Shown here: positions 60,106 to 64,000 of the stretch, piece by piece
Layout of the letters: each line of letters begins with the position of its first letter
Position numbering within the stretch: position 1 is the stretch's first letter
Assembly (NCBI RefSeq): GCF_900116645.1
Contig: NZ_FPBO01000021.1
Location: 1 to 64,000, forward strand
Length of the DNA: 64,000 bases
From: Pseudoduganella namucuonensis
Lineage (GTDB): Bacteria > Pseudomonadota > Gammaproteobacteria > Burkholderiales > Burkholderiaceae_D
Direction of reading: 5' to 3'
Program-made: the position numbers and the translations under genes
Notes under the pieces: generated by a model
What the model saw: only the letters and a program-made list of their open reading frames with translations
The model's database searches: none
What the model was told of the DNA's origin: nothing

Positions 60106-60147
60106 AGCATGCAATACACACGGCCACATGTCAACACAGTCGTTGAT
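60106..60147 (-). promoter_or_regulatory. Operator copy 7 before the hydroxyacyl-CoA dehydrogenase gene
   Basis: Core GTCAACACAGTCGTTGAT at 60130-60147. On the minus strand TTGACA is followed 17 bp later by CATGCT, about 40 bp before the ATG. Confidence 0.82.
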
Positions 60148-60212
60148 TTACAACAGCGATTCGCTCGCGATACGCACAGATATTCGCGGGTAAAAGTCCG
60201 CGTCGCCCATAA

Positions 60213-60254
60213 GTCAACATATGTGTTGACAGAATTCGCCGCTTCCAGCATCCT
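60213..60254 (+). promoter_or_regulatory. Operator copy 8 before the third luciferase-like monooxygenase gene
   Basis: Core GTCAACATATGTGTTGAC at 60213-60230; TTGACA (60226-60231) then CATCCT 17 bp on, 32 bp before the ATG at 60287. Confidence 0.85.
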
Positions 60255-60286
60255 CAAACCTCGCACAAATACCCAAAGGAGAAATC

Positions 60287-61441
60287 ATGAAATTCAACCT
60301 CATGCAAACGGGGGTGATCGGCCGGCGCCACGAGCTGGAGGCCGGCATGGCCGGTCAACGCCCGGAGCTGTACCAGCGCTTCCTCGCGGAGGTGCGTGAG
60401 TATGTGAAGCTGGCCGATGACCTGGGTTACGCCGGCTATTGCCAGCCCGAGCACCACCTGCAGATCGAGGGCTTCGAGATCAACAACCACCCCGGCATGT
60501 TCAGCCTGTTCGTCGGCCTGCACTCGAAGCGGATGAAGGCCGGCATCATGGGCTACACGCTGCCGACCCACAATCCGGTCCGCATCGCCGAGGAGATCGC
60601 CACGCTGGACCATATGCTGGGCGGCCGCCTGTTCGTCGGCTTCACCCGCGGCTACCACCCGCGCTGGGTCGATTCCTATGCCGCCGTGTCCGGCGTGCGC
60701 GCCACCGGCCCGCAGAACTCCAAGGCGCGCGACGCGCAGGACGCGTTGAACCGCGAGGTGTTCGAGGAATCGCTGCAAATCGTCAAGAAGGCCTGGGCCA
60801 GCGACGTGTTCAGCCACCAGGGCAAGCACTGGCAATTCCCGCCCAACGGCGGCTCGGTCGGCCACCCCGCCTACCGCGAATTCGGCAAGGGCCAGGACGA
60901 GGACGGCATCGTGCGCCAGATCGGCATCGCGCCGCGCTGCTTCCAGAATCCGCACCCGAAAATCTACGGCGGCTTCGCCGCCAGCATGAGCACGGTCGAT
61001 TTCTGGGCCCGCGAAGGCGGCAAGCCCATCGTCCTGGCCGAGGACCTGGATTTCTGCGAGGCGGTCTGGAACCGCTATGGCGAATCGGCGGCCAAGGCCG
61101 GGCACGAAGTGCCGCGCGAGGACCGCGCCGCCTGGGGCGGCTTCCTGATCCTGACCGACGACAAGCGCAAGGCGGAGGCGCTGATGGAGGAGCACAAATG
61201 GTTCTGGGACAAATGGTTCATCCCGTTCGGCCAGCGCATGCCCAACGTGCTGATCGGCTCCGCCGACGAGATCGCCGACAAGATCGGCAAGGCCCACGAC
61301 CGCCTCGGCTTCAATGAACTGTTCCTGATGTATGGCCAGGGCCACCTCGACCCGGAGCAGAACTGCGACGAGCTCGAGAAGTTCGCCCGCCTGGTGGCGC
61401 CGCGCTTCTCCAGCAAGGACAGCGAAGGCACCCTGGTCTGA
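60287..61441 (+). CDS. Luciferase-like flavin monooxygenase (third copy, substrate unknown)
   Basis: 384 residues, LLM class. Segments GYAGYCQPEHHLQIEGFEIN, YTLPTHNPVRIAEEIATLDHML, LFVGFTRGYHPRWVDSY and a C-terminal PNVLIGSADEIADKIGKAHD are typical of FMN-dependent two-component monooxygenases. It clearly differs from both diketocamphane enzymes in this cluster. Transcribed with the 2,5-diketocamphane gene (49 bp apart). Because the usual lactone-forming OTEMO is not in view, this could carry out the second Baeyer-Villiger step; that is inference. Confidence 0.88.
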   Translation: MKFNLMQTGVIGRRHELEAGMAGQRPELYQRFLAEVREYVKLADDLGYAGYCQPEHHLQIEGFEINNHPGMFSLFVGLHSKRMKAGIMGYTLPTHNPVRIAEEIATLDHMLGGRLFVGFTRGYHPRWVDSYAAVSGVRATGPQNSKARDAQDALNREVFEESLQIVKKAWASDVFSHQGKHWQFPPNGGSVGHPAYREFGKGQDEDGIVRQIGIAPRCFQNPHPKIYGGFAASMSTVDFWAREGGKPIVLAEDLDFCEAVWNRYGESAAKAGHEVPREDRAAWGGFLILTDDKRKAEALMEEHKWFWDKWFIPFGQRMPNVLIGSADEIADKIGKAHDRLGFNELFLMYGQGHLDPEQNCDELEKFARLVAPRFSSKDSEGTLV

Positions 61442-61490
61442 CCGCGCAAACCAACAAAACAGCCCGCTCCGCCGGGACATAAGGAGATGC

Positions 61491-62585
61491 ATGATGAAAA
61501 CCGGTTTTTTCCATACGCCCTATATTCTGCCCAAACGTACAGCGCGCCAGGTGTTTGACTGGTCGATGGAGTTGGCCATGTTGACAGACGAAGCCGGCTA
61601 TGCCGACTTCATGATAGGCGAACACTACACGCTGGCCTGGGAAAACATTCCCTGCCCCGAGATCATCATCGGCGCGGCCGCGCGGCTGACCAAGCGGATC
61701 CGCTTCGCGCCGATGGCGCACCTGCTGCCGTATCACAATCCCGCCACCCTGGCGACGCAGGTGGGCTGGCTGTCGCAGGTGCTGGAAGGGCGCTATTTTC
61801 TGGGCGTGGCTCCCGGCGGCCACCACACCGACGCGATCCTGCACGGCCACGACAACATCGGCGAACTGCAGGCCAAGATGTTCGAGGCCCTCGAACTGAT
61901 GGAACGGGTGTGGCAGCGCCAGCCCTTCAAGGAACGCACGGCGCATTTCCAGGCGGGCTATCCAGGTCCGGCGGATTTCCCGGGCTACGAGATCGATTAC
62001 GCCGACAACAGCCCGTGGGGCGGGCGCGACAAGCTGGAGATCGCGGTCACCGGCCTCACCAAAAACTCGTCCTCCCTGAAATGGGCGGGCGAGCGCAACT
62101 ACAGTCCCATCTCCTTCTTCGGCGGCACCGAGGTCATGAAGTCGCACTGGGACACTTGGGCGGCGGCGGCGGCATCCAAGGGCCATGCCGCCGATCGCTC
62201 GCGCTTCCGCGTCACGCGCGATATCTTCATCGCCGACAGCGACGCCGAGGCCAGGCGCCTCGCCATGAACAGCGGCCTGGCCGATTCATGGCGCGAGTAC
62301 CTCGGCCCGATCTACAAGAAGTTCAATCTGTTCCAGGGCATCATCGAGGATTCCGGCACCGACATCGATCCGAGCCAGGTCGACATGGAATTCCTGGCCG
62401 AACACGTGTGGCTGTGCGGCTCGCCGGAGACGGTGCGGCGCAAGCTTGAGCTGATGGCCGAGAAGACCGGGGGCTGGGGCGAAATCATCGTCAATTCGCA
62501 CGACAATATCGACAATCCCAAGCCTTACTTCGAATCGCTGCAGCGCCTGGCGAAGGAAGTCACGCCGAAGCTGCACGTGCTGTAG
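61491..62585 (+). CDS. camE25: 2,5-diketocamphane 1,2-monooxygenase homologue (luciferase-like, FMN)
   Basis: 364 residues. MKTGFFHTPYILPKRTARQV, ADFMIGEHYTLAWENIPCPE, GVAPGGHHTDAILHG, DNSPWGGR, TGLTKNSSSLKWAGERNYSP and AEHVWLCGSPETV follow the P. putida 2,5-diketocamphane monooxygenase as I recall it. It inserts oxygen next to the bridge ketone of the product made by CamD in the (+)-camphor branch. AAGGAG lies 5 bp before ATG 61491; the next codon is also ATG. Confidence 0.94.
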   Translation: MMKTGFFHTPYILPKRTARQVFDWSMELAMLTDEAGYADFMIGEHYTLAWENIPCPEIIIGAAARLTKRIRFAPMAHLLPYHNPATLATQVGWLSQVLEGRYFLGVAPGGHHTDAILHGHDNIGELQAKMFEALELMERVWQRQPFKERTAHFQAGYPGPADFPGYEIDYADNSPWGGRDKLEIAVTGLTKNSSSLKWAGERNYSPISFFGGTEVMKSHWDTWAAAAASKGHAADRSRFRVTRDIFIADSDAEARRLAMNSGLADSWREYLGPIYKKFNLFQGIIEDSGTDIDPSQVDMEFLAEHVWLCGSPETVRRKLELMAEKTGGWGEIIVNSHDNIDNPKPYFESLQRLAKEVTPKLHVL

Positions 62586-62595
62586 CGGCAAGCGC

Positions 62596-62622
62596 CGCCG
62601 CCCTCGTACCCCGGGGGCGGCG
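62596..62622 (+). terminator. Hairpin after the 2,5-diketocamphane monooxygenase gene
   Basis: An 8-bp stem CGCCGCCC/GGGCGGCG with an 11-nt loop, between convergent genes. The following T content is weak. Confidence 0.5.
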
Positions 62623-62635
62623 TTCGAATTCCCCC

Positions 62636-63148
62636 TCAATCCACCCGCTTGGGAAAGTCAGACGGCAGCGGCGCCATGCCCGGCCAGCGCACCCGCAGTT
62701 CGGTGGTCAGCGAAGCGCCGATCTCTTCCCACGGTCCCATGTGCACCACGCGCATGTGCCGGCGCACGATGCGCCAGCCGCCGTCGATGCGCGCATAGGC
62801 ATCCCGATAGCGCACCGCGCCCATCAATGTGCGTCCCGCGATCGCCAGCTCGAGGTGCGCGCCGACCGTCCCGGTCGCGCTGTCGTCCGATTGAAAGTCG
62901 AACAGCGCGTAGTCGGGCGTGTGCACCGTGGCGCCCATGTGGCGGCGGCTGGCGCGCAGGGACTCGACGATCGCCTCGCGCCCGCTGGCGCCGGGAAAGC
63001 CGCTGGCGGAAAATTCACTGGCCTCGGCGAAAATGCCCGCCAGGGCCAGGTAGTCGTCGTCGTCGACGGCCAGGAAATAGCGCACCACCATGTCATTCAG
63101 GTCCGCGCGGTCTTCCAGGCGGCGTATGCGTTTCTCGATATCCCACAT
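62636..63148 (-). CDS. NTF2/SnoaL-like protein (3)
   Basis: 170 residues, SnoaL-like: DLNDMVVRYFLAVDDDDYLALAGIF, GREAIVESLRASRRHMGATVH, YRDAYARIDGGWRIVRRHMR. The layout resembles scytalone dehydratase or aromatic-ring NTF2 small enzymes. Function unknown. It is alone on the minus strand behind operator copy 9, making three NTF2-like genes in one regulon. Confidence 0.83.
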   Translation of the reverse strand: MWDIEKRIRRLEDRADLNDMVVRYFLAVDDDDYLALAGIFAEASEFSASGFPGASGREAIVESLRASRRHMGATVHTPDYALFDFQSDDSATGTVGAHLELAIAGRTLMGAVRYRDAYARIDGGWRIVRRHMRVVHMGPWEEIGASLTTELRVRWPGMAPLPSDFPKRVD

Positions 63149-63199
63149 GCTCGGTCTCCATGATGATCTCCGCGGCGGCGATGCGCGCGCCGCCGTCCC

Positions 63200-63241
63200 A
63201 TTATCATCCCGCGGCCCCCGCCAGTCAACTTAAACGTTGAC
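63200..63241 (-). promoter_or_regulatory. Promoter and operator copy 9 before the third NTF2-like gene
   Basis: Core GTCAACTTAAACGTTGAC at 63224-63241. On the minus strand TTGACT (63223-63228), 17 bp, GATAAT (63200-63205), about 52 bp before the ATG. Confidence 0.85.
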
Positions 63242-63275
63242 TGACGGGGCGAGCCGCGGCGTTCCCGCCCGCCAC

Positions 63276-63929
63276 TCAAGCCACGCCGGCGTGCGGCGGC
63301 GCGCCGCGGGCGATGTCGAGCGTTTGCAGGATTTCCATCCGTCCCGCGCCCAGCTTGGCCGCGTTGCGCAGATGCAACCGCAGGCCCGGCATGTAGCGAT
63401 GCGTGGTGGAGGCGTCGACCGCGATCGCGATCAGCTCCTTGAGCAGGGGCCGCAGCGTGGCCGATTTCCACGGCACCGAGCAGTAGTTGAAGAACGCCTC
63501 GAAGCCGTCCGGCGAAAGCCTCAGCAACGCGTCCAGAAAACCGGGCGCCTCCGCCTCCATCGCGCCCCAATAGGGATCGTCGCCCACGTGTTTGTCCCAC
63601 AAGGCTTGCAGGCGCTGGTCCAGCGGCTCGTCCAGCGCCGTGTCGCCGCGCGCGCGCAGCTGCGCCGCCAGCCGGCGCGTCGCCTCCATCAAGGTGTGCA
63701 CCCCCAGCCCGGACACCAGGTCCAGCACTTCCTGAACCTGCCGCGCGGAGGCCCCCGCGTCCAGGCAAGCGGCGATGGCGGTGTCGCAACCCGCCACGTC
63801 GAGCGTGGTGACGCTGGCGCGCACCGCCAGCCGTATCAGCGCCTCGCTGAACGTGTCGAGCGCGGCGCCCGGGGCCTGCGCGGCGATCAGCGGCTCGACC
63901 AGCGCCCTGACTTGTTCCGTAGTAATCAT
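63276..63929 (-). CDS. Carboxymuconolactone decarboxylase/AhpD-like protein
   Basis: 217 residues with an all-helical CMD-type core: LRPLLKELIAIAVDASTTHR ... LHLRNAAKLGAGRMEILQTL. AhpD-type members carry CxxC where this reads THRYMPG, so a thiol-peroxidase role is unlikely. A related half at the N-terminus (AALDTFSEALIRLAVRASVT) suggests an internal duplication. AAGGAAAG precedes the ATG. Role in the pathway is unknown; it may be a lactone-acting or structural protein. Confidence 0.82.
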   Translation of the reverse strand: MITTEQVRALVEPLIAAQAPGAALDTFSEALIRLAVRASVTTLDVAGCDTAIAACLDAGASARQVQEVLDLVSGLGVHTLMEATRRLAAQLRARGDTALDEPLDQRLQALWDKHVGDDPYWGAMEAEAPGFLDALLRLSPDGFEAFFNYCSVPWKSATLRPLLKELIAIAVDASTTHRYMPGLRLHLRNAAKLGAGRMEILQTLDIARGAPPHAGVA

Positions 63930-64000
63930 TCCACTTTCCTTCCACCCGCGGGCATGGACATCGAAAAGCCCTCCTCCCGCGTACCGGACAGCCTTCGTTC
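63926..64000 (-). CDS. Possible C-terminal end of a further gene at the window edge
   Basis: The minus-strand frame entering from position 64000 is open for 24 codons, ending SMSMPAGGRKVE, and its TGA overlaps the ATG of the CMD-like gene (ATGA), as in several operons here. Too short to identify. It could simply be an untranslated leader. Confidence 0.3.
   Translation of the reverse strand, partial: ERRLSGTREEGFSMSMPAGGRKVE

Noticed and set aside
1..64000. CRISPR arrays, tRNA or rRNA genes, transposases
   Set aside because: None seen; the only tandem repeats are the coding 18-bp units, and no transposase motif was recognised in any translated frame.

Overview
The window is a GC-rich chromosomal segment from a betaproteobacterium. 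It most likely belongs to the Oxalobacteraceae (Massilia, Duganella or Janthinobacterium type). That placement is inferred from codon use, from the housekeeping order hemW-rdgB-(insert)-rph-PP2C-kinase-yicC, and from extragenic GGGGTCAGACCCC palindromes; no rRNA gene is present to confirm it. No tRNA, rRNA, CRISPR array or insertion sequence was seen.

Region 1 (1-10.5 kb, all minus strand) is a type I secretion operon. It runs from an outer-membrane factor lipoprotein with a C-terminal SPOR-like domain, through an unusual LuxR-type regulator (HTH, degenerate cyclase-like domain, ATPase), a single polypeptide holding two complete ABC exporter halves, and an HlyD-type adaptor, to the start of a large Thr/Pro-repeat protein that is probably the secreted substrate. 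Several junctions are stop/start overlaps. Region 2 (10.5-12.4 kb) is an rtcB-prfH pair, the RNA-ligase/release-factor module linked to repair of cleaved ribosomes. Region 3 (12.5-21.5 kb) holds a small exported protein, transaldolase, a complete RND efflux operon and a patatin-like lipase.

Region 4 (21.5-31 kb) is the conserved block hemW-rdgB ... rph-PP2C-Ser/Thr kinase-yicC. A secreted alpha-amylase, an MDR oxidoreductase and a LysR regulator lie between rdgB and rph, and a palindromic repeat sits at the rph edge of that insert.

Region 5 (31 kb to the end) is the most notable part: a camphor catabolic gene cluster. It encodes close relatives of putidaredoxin reductase (CamA), putidaredoxin (CamB), P450cam (CamC), 5-exo-hydroxycamphor dehydrogenase (CamD), and both diketocamphane monooxygenases (the 3,6 and 2,5 types). 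It also encodes a third luciferase-like monooxygenase, a flavin reductase fused to an IclR-like effector domain, an acyl-CoA ligase, enoyl-CoA hydratases, a 3-hydroxyacyl-CoA dehydrogenase and a thiolase. A DUF1302/DUF1329/BNR/MMPL module probably handles a hydrophobic substrate. A riboflavin-supply operon (ribB-ribA-short ribF) is embedded in the cluster. The short RibF keeps the riboflavin kinase domain but has lost most adenylyltransferase motifs, which fits a need for FMN.

Nine copies of an 18-bp palindrome, consensus GTCAAC-N6-GTTGAC, lie upstream of the transcription units of this cluster. In eight of them the promoter-proximal half-site also spells a -35-like hexamer at about 17 bp from a possible -10. 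I infer a single repressor-controlled regulon covering oxygenases, electron transfer, uptake, beta-oxidation and flavin supply. A TetR regulator lies at the cluster edge, but a different palindrome sits beside it, so the regulator of the nine sites is not proven. The lactone-forming type I monooxygenase of the Pseudomonas pathway (OTEMO) is not in the window.
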